This document shows, piece by piece, positions 18,571 through 30,400 of a DNA stretch of 64,000 bases; the first letter of the stretch is position 1, and every line of letters begins with the position of its first letter. The notes under the pieces are model-generated. The model saw nothing but the letters and a program-made list of their open reading frames with translations, did no database searches and was not told where the DNA came from. The translations under genes and the position numbers were made by a program. Source of the stretch: Litomosoides sigmodontis (Eukaryota; Nematoda; Chromadorea; Rhabditida; Onchocercidae); contig OY718805.1 in the NCBI GenBank assembly GCA_963070105.1, positions 4,832,001-4,896,000 on the forward strand. Reading direction: 5' to 3'.

Positions 18571-21500
18571 CTAATTTTGCTTCGCTGTCAAGAATTGTTG
18601 TAGATGAATCTTCTCGGATTTGGAATCATCACTATCGAAGCTGCTGTCATTGGATGGTTCTATCAAAGCGAACATAGCGCCTTTAGAAAAGATTTCATCC
18701 TGCAATATTGCATACCATATTAATTTCGTTGCAAACAATAAAGGCCCAAGGGTTGAAGAATCACATCATCAATGAAACAAAAGTGATGTTACGCGTGCAA
18801 AAAAGCTGACCATCGAATTATGAAGATCGGGAGGTTCCAAATTCAACGTTTCTGCAATATTAATTTGTTCTTCGGGTGTTAACATCGAATTACTTGGTTG
18901 GAAAGGAACGTTTTGCAGGGCAAAAAGAGGTTCAATTTTCTGAAAAAAATAACATGCCAGAAAATAAAAGTGAACGGTGATAAAACACGCAGATAACAGA
19001 ACATGAAACAGTAAAACAGGAGCTCAAACTTCGACCATCCAATAACCCATATTTATATTTACAGTGAAATCCAATATGTTCAAAAGTATTGAAATTCTTA
19101 AAATATGTGTAAAGGTATTGACACAACATAATATTTTTTATTTTTAATCCAATAAAACTGTTGAAGAATTTCATGTAAATTTACCTGTCGATTCACTTGC
19201 AGCCTTTCCGTTAACCAAATTGGATTTTCGCGTTGGTATTCCATAACTTCATTTACAGCACTCTTTAAATGTGAAGTGTCCACATATACATCTACACAGA
19301 CATCAGATGGCTGATTATGCAACCATAAAATGAGATTCTGAACCTGAATTTATATGAGGCTGGATAGTTGAAAAAACTAATTAAAAAGAAAAAGGAATTG
19401 TATTATAGAAACATATTATGAAATGTAGGCACACCTGATCAGGCAATTTGAATATACTCATTGGCAAAGAAGTAAGCTCTTCAGGAATCACCGAAGACGG
19501 AGAGTAGGACATATAGGCAAATGCAAAGCGCAGACTCGTTTCTGACAATAGTTTTCCAGGTTGCTGCATAATTACATCTTTACTGTGTTCCTAAAATTTT
19601 GAAAGTACAAGCTTCCTTCGCAAATAAGAAGAAATATTGGATGTTTCTTTGTTTTCTCAATTTTCCACTTTACTGATATTAAAATTGTTGTATATATATC
19701 AGAGATCAAAAATACATTATTCGTGATTTTGGACCAACCGTTATCAACATATTAAGTGCGACAGAAAAAAATTCGGGGAAAGGTTGGCGTTGAATAAGAC
19801 TTTCCCCACGAAGAACGGCATTTGCGCCCTCAGAGAAAATAAGCACTACATGATCAGCTGCTGCAAACTTGTTGATAAACCATCTTAACGGAAGTGTTTC
19901 TGAAATGTGGTTAAAAATTGAAAGGTGACAAGTGAATTAAGCTTGGGTGAATTCAATTATGTCCAGGTAAAACAAAGTTTTACTGTATCGACTGAAAGCA
20001 AATTAGAATACAAGAGTTTTCATCGTTATGAAATGACAAGTACTCAAGCATTAAAAATTCATTAGTCGCTCAGATTCACGCATAAAAATGTCGAAAAAAA
20101 GCTAGATAAAAGACTACTGTAAACTTGTTTATATCATTTAAAAAATGCGCATACCCGAATAATTTAATTCAAATTGATCTAAAAATACGTCTACATTCCC
20201 GTCGTGCTGCAGCACTTTTGCAAGTATAGCAATGCAATCAGAATGAGGTTTGGAGTCGTCTGTGTAAACAATGAAAACAGTTGCTCGTCGAGCAAGTGAC
20301 ACTTCTCGTAGCGGTACTCTATGAAAGTGTCTAGTTGCCAAAAAAAAAACCAAAAAAGCTGTAGCAAAAGCAAAACACAGCACCGCAATACCTAAAATAT
20401 AATTATTTTAACGAAAAAATGATCAATTTTTTAAAATAACAAATGATTGACATAAAAAATGAAAGCCATGTAATATCCTGGAAAATGTGCAAACATTCAG
20501 TGTAATTAATTTTCATATGTGTTGTCATAAACATATCAAATGTGACTAAATATACGTTTCCCGGATAAAGTGCACAACAACTAACCAAACAAATGAATTA
20601 CATAAAAATAAAATTAAACAAATAAATTGAAATAAAAATTATCATATAAAGAAAAACTCCACTACATGAGATTACTGTTGACTGAAAATATTGGAAAACT
20701 CTTGTCCAGAAAGCATGAATACATACCACTCGCCAGAAGTCCTAGACGTCACTGATTTAACAATCTTGAAAATTAATGCAACTTCAAAAAACAAAAAACT
20801 AACCGATGATGTAAATTCCAACAGATAAACCGTGCGCTGACGTCGCAAACCAAATTTTATCCTCCTCAACGGTGAAATAAATTCTGGTACTTGGACATAA
20901 AATGCACTCGACCACAGTATAATTGCTACATACTAGATTGCAGTCTAATCGGTTAACATATAAATACGCAGTAAAATTTCCGGCAGGGACATTCCTCCAC
21001 TCATATTCAATAGCGGTAGCATCTAATGTATTTGTAAAGAGATGGGTAGAAGTTGAAGCAATCGTTTCAAAAACAGCAAGAGAGATTCGAGAAGCTGCCA
21101 AAGATGGTTGTCTCTCATAACGAATCACCACCCTCTCAAAAATACCTTTTTAGGATAAAAAAGATAGCATTACAACAACCTGCTTGTTAAGCACAAACTT
21201 ACGTCTGGCAAGGTTAAGTCAACAAATGCAAGTGGTGACCAATAGTTATCACCAGTTGCAGCGTCTTTCTCATAAAAGCGATTTATAGCAGGGCTCACTT
21301 GAGTCTCGTCCGGCATCGTGACAATAAATGATTTCCTATAAATATGCTGATTCGAATAAAATAAACTTCAGGATTTTTTTCCATCATAGCAAATGCAAAA
21401 ATCATCTCGATCGATTTAGAGAAGAATTTATTCTGCACCATTTCTTTAATTTTTCAATAACAGATTTCAACAAACCAATGAGTAGCCTACAGTAGCTAAT

Positions 21501-22697
21501 TTATTGAACAAACGATTATTTTATTCATTCATTAAATTAACATAACGCACCTGCATAAATTTGGAGCACATGACACATTCAAACGATAATGGGAATAAGA
21601 AGAAAGTCGAAAACAATGGTAATTAAAAAAATAAGGATAGCGAATAAGATCCGGTTTATAAATGGTTAAAAAACGACAGGGCCAAATCATACGCCCCCAC
21701 CTTCGAAACTGCTCCTGAAAAGTTGTGAGCTCTCCTCTAGCTCTAGCAGTGATAAGAATTTTAACGTAATGAAATCCTGTAAAGACTTTTCAGGAAGAAT
21801 TTGCAGCTTAATGAGGTGATGGAAAAATATATTAAAAAAAATCTCACGAATGATATTAGTAAGACTTAACTCTATTTCGAAAGTGACTGAAAAGTACATT
21901 ATCAATTAGGTATTAAAACACAAAGTACATCAGAATTATGAGGAGTGTGATATAATTTCCAACAAAAGTTGTTTGGAATATAAACAAACCTCGTGATTAT
22001 GACAATAATCGTCTTCCAAACTAGGCGCTTCTAAGCATTCCAATCGAAGGAAAACAGATGAGACTGGGTTATTAACCCGAATAGAAACATTAAGCAAAAT
22101 ATAAGGCAACCTATAAAGTTTTCAGTGAGGAGAAGCAGTAGAATAGCAGTATTTTTAAATGGCAAAATTCCAAGAGACAAATTTCAAAAAACCCTTTTTA
22201 AGTCGATAAAATAAACCTCGTGATTACGCTGTAATTTGATAACTTCCTTGTAGAGAATTCATTCGTTAATTTAATGCAGTATTTTCAATTAAATAAAATA
22301 GAGATTACAGATCAGTCAGAAGCTTGTTCTATGCAAGCACAATATTCAGTAATCGTTCAGAACTTCAGAAAGTGTGCTTGCGCCGAAATTTTACCTTAAC
22401 ACTTTAGTGACAAAAACTCCGAACTTACATGTTGGTTCCATTTGGTAACACAGCAATTGATGAAAAAGTTACGTTCACATCATGAGAATCACAAAAAGAA
22501 GCTTGAGATGGTATCAGCTGAGATTCTGCTTCATCACATTTTTGTGTATCATTCTCGAATATGTACAGATTCCGGAAGACAGTGAATTCATGTGAATTAC
22601 GAGGCAATACCTTAATTTCTTCTCGACATTCTGCACAGATGAAATCGACAAAAAACATGCTGTATATGTAAAGTGGTGTTGCCAAAAAATATTTCAT
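18571..22697 (-). CDS. Interleukin-17 receptor-like protein with SEFIR domain
   Basis: Single-pass receptor of the IL-17R family; in Caenorhabditis the relatives ILCR-1/ILCR-2 signal through ACTL-1 and NF-kappaB-like NFKI-1. Eleven exons, closing phases, 662 residues: 22697-22429, 22110-21990, 21714-21551, 21335-21203, 21134-20804, 20391-20155, 19899-19739, 19590-19435, 19343-19185, 18939-18811, 18699-18571. Residues 1-22 are a signal peptide ending FICA. The ectodomain is Cys- and Asn-rich (NYHCFRLSSYSHYRLNVSC, SNYTVVECILCPS). Transmembrane helix near 341-362 (IAVLCFAFATAFLVFFLA). A SEFIR region follows from about 375: RRATVFIVYTDDSKPHSDC, VDVFLDQFELN, DHVVLIFSEGAN and LRFAFAYMSYSP. A Ser/Asp-rich cytoplasmic tail ends the protein. 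No death domain or TIR signature is seen. It sits 159 bases below the annotated stop of bS16m on the same strand. Confidence 0.88.
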
Positions 22698-22856
22698 GCG
22701 GAAGGAAGCTTTTGTTTTTATACTGTTAATGTTTAATATATCGTCGCCAAACTTTCTTCTTTATTCGGCCCAGGTTTAGTTGTCTTGTCCTGTGCTTTTA
22801 AAAGTAAATTTTCTAATCTTTCTCCCTTCGTCTTAACAAGTTCACCGGACTTTCCG

Positions 22857-23755
22857 TCAAAAATGAGTTTCTTTTTCAATTTCTGCTTTTGATTCCGCTT
22901 CTGAGAGACCTGATTGAGATGTTAGGGAATGGGTTTTTAATTTAGTTCTTCCAAGTTCTTCAAGATTATGTCGTGCGCGAATGAAAGTCTTTGGATGTAT
23001 TGGTAGTACTCCCCACAACCCTGAAATTTTTAAAACGTAGAAATCAGAACACGAAATGTGAAAGTAACTTTCAAAAGACGCATCAGCTAGTTGCGCCAGA
23101 AAGACATTTAAATAGAAAATGAACATATATGTTATTAAAAAAGGCAATACCTAAAAGCTCCAAAAGAGATGGTGATATATGTGCGTTACGTTCTCCGATC
23201 CAATACTTCACACGAGTAACGTCGCATGCAACTAATTTTTCGTTTCGAAAATTGGGCAACGGGTCGAAAATGCCAAGCTAAAAATTGATTTAAAATTAAA
23301 TTATTAACATTTACTCAGTTACATAATATTAAGTTTTAAGTGTACACATTAACCTCATTGAAGATAATGAGGTAGACTGCTGCAACAATGTCAGAAGCTT
23401 TCTTTCTGTGCACCACCAACTTCCTAAATTCGAATACCAGCGAACTGTTGAATAGTGAATTTAAAACACTCCGTACGAACATTGTGGCACTACCACCGGT
23501 ATGGAAACTTTATTTCTAGTGTAGATGTGGGCAAACCTAATACCGCAATACAACCACGCCCTTGCGGTGAGAAACTGGAAAAAGCATAAAAGAGCTACAT
23601 ACCTCTTCGATGATACTTCCTTCGTGATGACGCCCGTATGCTTTGTGTGGGAATACTACAATTCGATACGCAGGACGATTTTTACATCCAAATAATGCTA
23701 AACCAATAGACGGTCTCCCAGCTGAGTATTTCAGTTTGGTGGCGGTCCTAAGCAT
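22857..23755 (-). CDS. mrps-16: Mitochondrial ribosomal protein bS16m
   Basis: Small-subunit mitoribosomal protein. Three exons, 23755-23603, 23277-23151 and 23020-22857, give 147 residues (human 137). The family core is clear: IGLALFGCKNRPAYRIVV, ILGIFDPLPN with NEKLVACDVTRVKYWIG, and HISPSLLELLGLWGVLPIHP. The ATG at 23753-23755 lies just after a possible splice or trans-splice site (GGTTGGCAG). The frame then runs into a stop (22857-22859) right after a run of five T on the minus strand (A at 22859-22863). In another frame, about 42 more open, charged codons continue to a stop at 22733; see findings. Whether the real protein ends at 22857 or 22733 is open. Confidence 0.9.
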
Positions 23756-24390
23756 CTCTTCAGCCTGCCAACCAATTAATATACATGCAGCAGACTCCTC
23801 GGTTCGGCTGTTTCCTTCATAGACGATACAAGAACCAAACAACGAAAACACAACCACAAACGCCAACAGCGATCAGAGACTAACGTGACACAGTAACGCC
23901 CGATCCGCTCACCTAATATTTCAACATGGTGCACTAACGAAAATTTTTGTCCCACGTTGAAATAACTTTACAGCGTTTGTTTCAGATCGGTGAATTGGAT
24001 TTTTTAATCGCTCTTTCTTCGTGTGTGCGGAATCTATGATCTTCATTAAATAGGATCAGTTTGTGTGTTTTAGTTTTTAGTCTTCTCATGCAGATTACTC
24101 GTTACCACACGATTTTAAACTGCGTCATTCTCTGTTCAATTTTACCAAACTTCAGAAGCCAAAAAATCAGTTAATAAACAGTTGCATAAAAAGTTTAAAT
24201 GTCTTTTGACACAAAAAATTGCGGTTAGTGGATTGGATTCCAGAACTTTCATTTCGTGGATTGAGTAAGGATGGAAAAGATACAAAAGTTACGCTTCACA
24301 ATTTATTTTATAATTAGAGATTTCGACATTAAGGAACTTCGAAAATTCTGTTCTGCGTTGCATTATATTTCCGATGGTTTTGAGGAATTG
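23756..24390. other. Intergenic: upstream of bS16m, downstream of troponin C
   Basis: 635 bases without a supportable gene. It should hold the bS16m 5' end and the troponin C 3' UTR, both on the minus strand. An in-frame upstream extension of bS16m to 23866 exists but is Cys/Ser-rich and unlike the family. Confidence 0.5.
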
Positions 24391-25886
24391 TTACTCGCCG
24401 GACATCATTTCCATAAATTCTGAAAGTAAATTATTTGCAAATATTAGGGGAAGAAAGAGTTCTGATCTGATAAGAACTAAAAATACATCTAAATTACGAT
24501 CTGCGGCAAGTTGACGTATCAACGTCTGACACAACTTTCGAAGCAAAATGGCATCTAACAAAAAACTGGCAAATCTGAAAAATTACTGAACAATAACTAT
24601 AGTCCTAACGTACCGTCAAAATCAACAGTACCGGAACCATCTGTGTCAATATCGGCAATCATTTCATCCAGTTCTTCCTCAGAGATATTTTCATCCAACG
24701 CGCGTAAGATATCACGCAAATCTGATACTACTATGTAACCGTTGCCCTTAAGATTAAAAATTAAGGCTAATGAAAGAGCATTTCTAAATTACTATCATTT
24801 TGCAATCAGGCTAGGTGAAGCAGAAGAATGGTTGAAGATACCGTTTGAGCAAACTTTTCTGGCAATGTGAACGGAGCAGATTACAGTTTGAAAATGGTTA
24901 TTTGTCCTTCTCCTCAGTTACGGAATATAATTCAAACCACGCAACTTAAAATCAAAAAATTCTAATTAATTAAGAAGTATAATTTGACGAATTAGTGAGT
25001 GCTTTCCCAGCACATCTATCTACCTCCTTGTCGTACAAACGAAATGCTTCGCGCAAATCCTCCTCGATGCCAGCATTTCCATCTTCAACAACAAAACTGG
25101 CAACCATCGCTGCAAATTCTTCGAATTCAATCTCACCTGATCCTGAAAAGTGTAAAAATTCATTGATAAATCAATTGGTTAACTGATGGTAAGTTTATTT
25201 GAAAACTATCAATGTGTTGGATAGATGTATAACTCTATCCAATCTTTTTTGCTAATTCATGACTGCTTTGAAAGAATTCTCACGTCAAGCAGCGATGGAC
25301 TGGAGAACGGGAATGAAACGTTGCTCTGCGATCAAGGAGAATAAGACTTGCATGTAAGACAACTCAGAGTATGTAATTAAGAAATTGTGGATGTTAGAAA
25401 CTGGCAAATTTTCAGAAGCTTTATTTTAGCTATAAATAATGCACCGTCGGTATCGAATTCTTTAATGAGTTGCTTCAAATCTCGTTCTTCGAATGCTTGG
25501 CCCATAGTCCTTAAAATCTGACCAACTTGTGTCGCTCTAATAAAACCCTTATTTTCTTTATCGAACATTTTGAAGTATTTTCGAAATTCTGAATAAAATT
25601 TAATTGTTCTACTGCTTTTCTGGTTATTTATGCCAAAATATCTACAGAACTTGAGAAGTAGTAAGGAGCAAATACAGCTTCAAATGGTCATCTCAGGCAT
25701 TTAAATTGATAGAGTTTAATAAAAGTTCAATCATTAAGTAGATGATAACTATTTAATAGACTTTTATCACGCTCATTTCACTGATTTGTTTCATACGACG
25801 TCAATTATTTTAGCAATAATTGACGTACGATCAATTTGTTCCGTCGAAAGTTGATCAAGAACATCCGTAACATCGTTCGCATCGTC
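24391..25886 (-). CDS. Troponin C (5' exon not located)
   Basis: Calcium sensor of the muscle thin filament, close to C. elegans TNC-2/PAT-10. Exons 25886-25829, 25588-25445, 25142-25024, 24746-24614 and 24419-24391 give 160 residues plus a missing start. Order: TDVLDQLSTEQIDQFRKYF helix; EF1 loop DKENKGFIRATQ, with Gln in place of the final Glu so probably not calcium-binding; KQLIKEF then EF2 DTDGSGEIEFEE (canonical); EF3 DKEGNGYIVVSD (final Asp, weak or no binding); EF4 DTDGSGTVDFDE (canonical); end FMEMMSGE. Only sites II and IV look functional, as in other nematode troponin C. Exon 25886-25829 has no in-frame ATG and opens in phase 0, so the start must lie in an upstream exon. Single-codon candidates ATG|GTAGTA at 27086-27084 and ATG|GTACTT at 27269-27267 are possible but unproven. 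Confidence 0.9.
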
Positions 25887-27494
25887 CTGTGGTTTTAAAA
25901 CTTGATTATTTCGAAAAGGACAGGATGACATTCATTAATAGACATTATAATAATGAGCTGTGAAATGCTAAAGACATGTGATTTAAAATTATCTCGTCGT
26001 TAATTATTGAAATTTTGTTTATCTAACGCTTAACAAATTGCATAAACACAAAATCGTCTCATTATTAATTTTTCAGATAATTAAAGCTAACCAACCATTT
26101 TGCAAATGTTACGGCAGCAAAAAGTACAGCTTTGTAAATTAGTGAATTGACAAGCAAAGGGATTTGTGACAAGAAAAAAGGTATTTACTTCATAGCTATG
26201 CGAGAGGAAGTGAGCTAACGAGTGGCTAAAGAATGTTGGCAAATTTTGCTGAGATTCTAGAACCGGATTTTTTTTTCAGTTTATTTTACAGTATATCGTC
26301 TAGTTGAATTATTTGCTTCACTAATAAACTTAATCTCGATATATTACTTCTCTATCTCTTTATTTTACAAATGTGCCGAGGCATCCAACTCGCTTCCTCC
26401 CTGCATTTTGAAGTGAAAAATGTTTGAGAAACTAATATAAAATTTATGATTTTATTGCAGCAATAGATCGCTAGTATACCAAAGAATTCAGGTTGCAGTA
26501 TTAACATGAAACGATCTGACAAGTGATTTAATCTGCGCGCCGACGACAATTCCGCATCAGACCTTTGCGTATCGCGACCGATGAAAGAAGCAAAATAACT
26601 CATTTCTTTCATTTCATCATTACTCTAGAACACCACAAGCTTTAGGCAAAGGTGATCCAGTCTGCAGTAACTGTTATCATTATCACAGGTTCGTGCATTC
26701 GCAGTCAGAACTAAGATGTCCCAGTGAATTATCATTTCTTCGCCTGTATAGCCTCGTTCTTTCACAATTTGCTTGCAAATACCAACTTCATTAATTTCAT
26801 TAAGTGATTTAACAAAGCTTTAAGAGGCAGTTCGCTAGCACTGATAAGTGATAAGTGTAACAACAGAAGCATAGTTGACTATTCTATAGCCAATTACAAC
26901 AAACAGAGTTAACGATCTTATTAAAGACGAAAATGCATATCAACGCCACGCCACCGTCGCTCTTTTTTTTGTGCCGAAAATTGCACTGAGACGATAAAAA
27001 CAACCTTAAACGAGCTGATTCTGATGGGAAGGAAGGAAGGGAAGATAGGCTTCAACAGATGAAAACATTACGACATTTACTACCATTTGTTGTATCAGTA
27101 CAACTCAAGTATTACTCGCTGACCAATCATTCCCACGTTTTATGAGAAGACATTGCTAAATCCGCAACGAACACTCTCAGACTGTAACTGGAAATTAGCA
27201 ACTGATCAAATGAATGCCGATGTTCGGTGGGCTAGAATGATGGAGACCTTTTTAACTGCTAAGTACCATAGCAAATTTCAGCTAACTGTTACTGCTACAA
27301 GTCGAAGAGAACTTCGATAAAACTGGTAACTGTTTGCACAAGAATGATCTTAAGAAGAGAATTAAAAGAACTTTTGAGCTCCCATACATTCCCGCACGTT
27401 GAAAATACTATAAAAAGAAACAACCAAAAAAAGTGCCTAAAAATTTATTAGAAATATTTAAAACTACTTTTAAATCACTTTCTCTACCAAATGT
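25887..27494. other. Troponin C 5' region and agrin 3' flank
   Basis: About 1.6 kb with no coding exon I can support. It should contain the first exon and promoter of troponin C and, at its right end, the 3' UTR of agrin (stop at 27495-27497). An 86-codon minus-strand open frame at 26352-26612 shows no similarity. Confidence 0.5.
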
Positions 27495-30400
27495 TCAATT
27501 TTCGCATTCTTGGAATATTTTGCTTGATGAAAACTCCCGTCGCAAGTTAATCAACTGTGATGAGATTCGCAAGTTTCGTAAGCATCCTTTGTAGAGCGTT
27601 CTTACTGGAAAACTTCGTGGTACCTTCTTTTTCCCACCTGAAATTAAAATTATTTATTAGCAAGATTGTCGCTAAATTATTTCACATCCATACAAACTCA
27701 GTAGCAGTAAGAAAAATGAACAAAAAAATTTAATTTCAACTTAGCATCATCTGCTTAGTCCTCGAACGCCTAACTACCTGTAAATTTTGATTACAAATTT
27801 GAAAACTAAGCAATAGTCTTAGTTTTCTAAAGATGAAAGCAACATGCCAATCCAAATAATTCCGTCAGTGGTCAACTCCGTGGCACCTAAGGGTAAAGTA
27901 TAGGCAACTCGTTCACTGTCCACGACTAACAACGATTTTCGCTTTTCCCTGAAATTAGTCTGTTTATGGTACTGAATTATTTATGTACGTAACAGAATTA
28001 ACCTTCAATTAGTTCTGACGGAACTTCTACTTAAAATCCTCTCCGGCAGACAACAGCCACAACAAGGACCACTGCCGCAAATTATCACGAATGGCATTTC
28101 TGCATGCTTTTGCTTCTCGCTTAAGTTGGCTTGACTTTCTGTGTGGATAAGTCAATAAAGTTTCCAACTGAAAGCTTCAAGTTAAAAACGAAAATTAAAA
28201 GGAAACCGTGAAAGCGTAACGCTGTGCCACAGATTATCGCTTACAATCGTATTTGATCCAATTATTTTAGCTTTTGAATTATTGCCTAAATTTATGGCAA
28301 AACCAAGCCGTCCAGCGAGGAGAAATATTGCCAAATAATCAGAACGAGTGGTATATCTCTTGCTTTCCCACCAAATTAAGCCATCTGATTTATTAGTTTT
28401 GATCATAAACTGATAATCCGTCGTTATCTTCGATCCCTTCCTGAAAAAAGGATGGGACACTTTATGGTTTGAAAGTTAAAAACGAAAAGTACTGAAGTGG
28501 GCTGTAGCTCTTTCGCTCTTCCAATAAATTACGGAAAATGGTAAATAAGCTTTTCAATTAGTTTTCAACATTTGAAGGTTCTTCTTACTTTGCCCATATG
28601 TTACAGTTCACTCATCAATGTGTGAAGAAGACAAACTCATAAATAATTTGATGAATAATTTGTAATTAATTACTCATCAAAGTTGCTAACGAAATACACT
28701 TAGCGTTTTGAGAGTGGAAAAAAAGGGGTTTTAGTGGTTTTGCAAAGAAAGCGGTATCTTTTATCGCTGCATAATATTGTTCGCTATAAAATAGAATTTA
28801 ATGAGGAAATGAAACAATGAGAAATTATTCATTAAAGTTGCTAACTTTGAAATGACTTTTTTCACCAACGCATATTGGTTTTGTCCATCGAGCAACAGGC
28901 TATCGCTCCATGCTTCTTTACCTTTAAAATGAATTCAAAAGCATCGGAGGTAAACTGAGTAAAAAAGAATTCTGATAGGTTACGACAAAAATTTGCTATT
29001 TCCAGTTCTGATAGGCAAGCCTTCCGCTGTTGTTGTTTTTAATAAATTTCGAAGAGAAAGAAAGCTATTAATTTTATTTAGTTTTATCGGAGCGAGGAGC
29101 GAAATCGTGCTTTTCATCTTCCAATATCTCTTACTAAACTTCTCGGAAGGAAAATACGAGGAAAACCTTGCTGGGCATATTTCGGTGTTTCATATTCATC
29201 CCACTTGCGTGAACAACTTCCCTTCTCACTCGTTGCGTTAGGACACGAAGCATCGTTGTACTGTACAACACGACCAGTTTGTTGGAATTCCTGCAGTGCT
29301 TTTTCACCACTACTAACGTAATTATTAGACTTGTAGTGAAAGTTCTAAAATGTTTCAGGCATATTTCTGGATGGAAGTAGAAGTATCATAGATTATTTCA
29401 AATTTAAAAAATAAAAGACAAAAGGGCTTCTGTTGGGAGACGGTTGCGGGGACGTGTAAAGTTGTCAAGAGCGATAGAAGAAATTTAATTAGAAATGAAT
29501 GGATCAAACAGGATTTGATGGTTTAAGAATTAAAATTTTATTGAACAATTTCAGGTTTCTATGGTTCAAATAAGAGAGATACGTAAAGTTTATACACTGA
29601 ATGGTTCTTCCGTCCAGCAAGAATATGTAAAGTGGTGGGTTAAAATCAGTAAATGAAATCATAACGATGTATGAGAAGCAGTAATTCTGGAATCAAAATA
29701 ACAAACTGCGAAATGATAACAAATAAACTGTCAGACATGATTGCCGTTACTGATTTAAAAACCTATAAATTTCAATTTTTTTAATTAGCAATAAGTGGCA
29801 CGACTGGTGCATATGGACTACTATCACTGATTATTCGACAAACTTTAGTCAGAAACTGTAGAAAGAGAGAAGGCATCAACTTGACGAAAGATAATGAGAT
29901 TGCTTCATATACTGTGATATTTTTATAAGCTTTTTTCAGGCATACCTTGAAAAGGTCAGAAAATGTATGACCGTTAATGACCAATCGCTGCACAACACCT
30001 CGGAATGGTACCACGAGTTCTGGTATTTCACTCGGTACGACAGTTTTGCTTGGAACACCGCCAATGAAGACCACTGCACCACTTCCGTTCAAATGTGCAT
30101 TGCCAAGCTATCAACGATTAGTGAACATTTTCAATGAATAATACCTAATTTGCATTATATAGGAACTTGATATGCAAAGTTGGGTTTTAAACTCTCCAAT
30201 TTCAGGGAAAACTGTTTAGTAATGCATATTTTCTTATACGAATTCAGAGAGAAAACTTTTGCAAAATTACATATTTCTACAACTCCAGTTCAAAGACCCA
30301 CAATTCACAATGAAAAACAAGCACACATAGAGGCGTCAACAAACAACCTGAGAAAGTTCGACTTCAGCTAGTTCATTATCAACTTGAAGTGAATTACTAA

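Noticed and set aside
28010..28133. Alternative last exon for agrin LG3 after an ACACAG acceptor
   Set aside because: It keeps frame from 28207 and ends in TAG after about 37 codons, but truncates LG3 and lacks similarity. The 27948-27848 exon gives the expected LG strands instead. It could still be a minor isoform.
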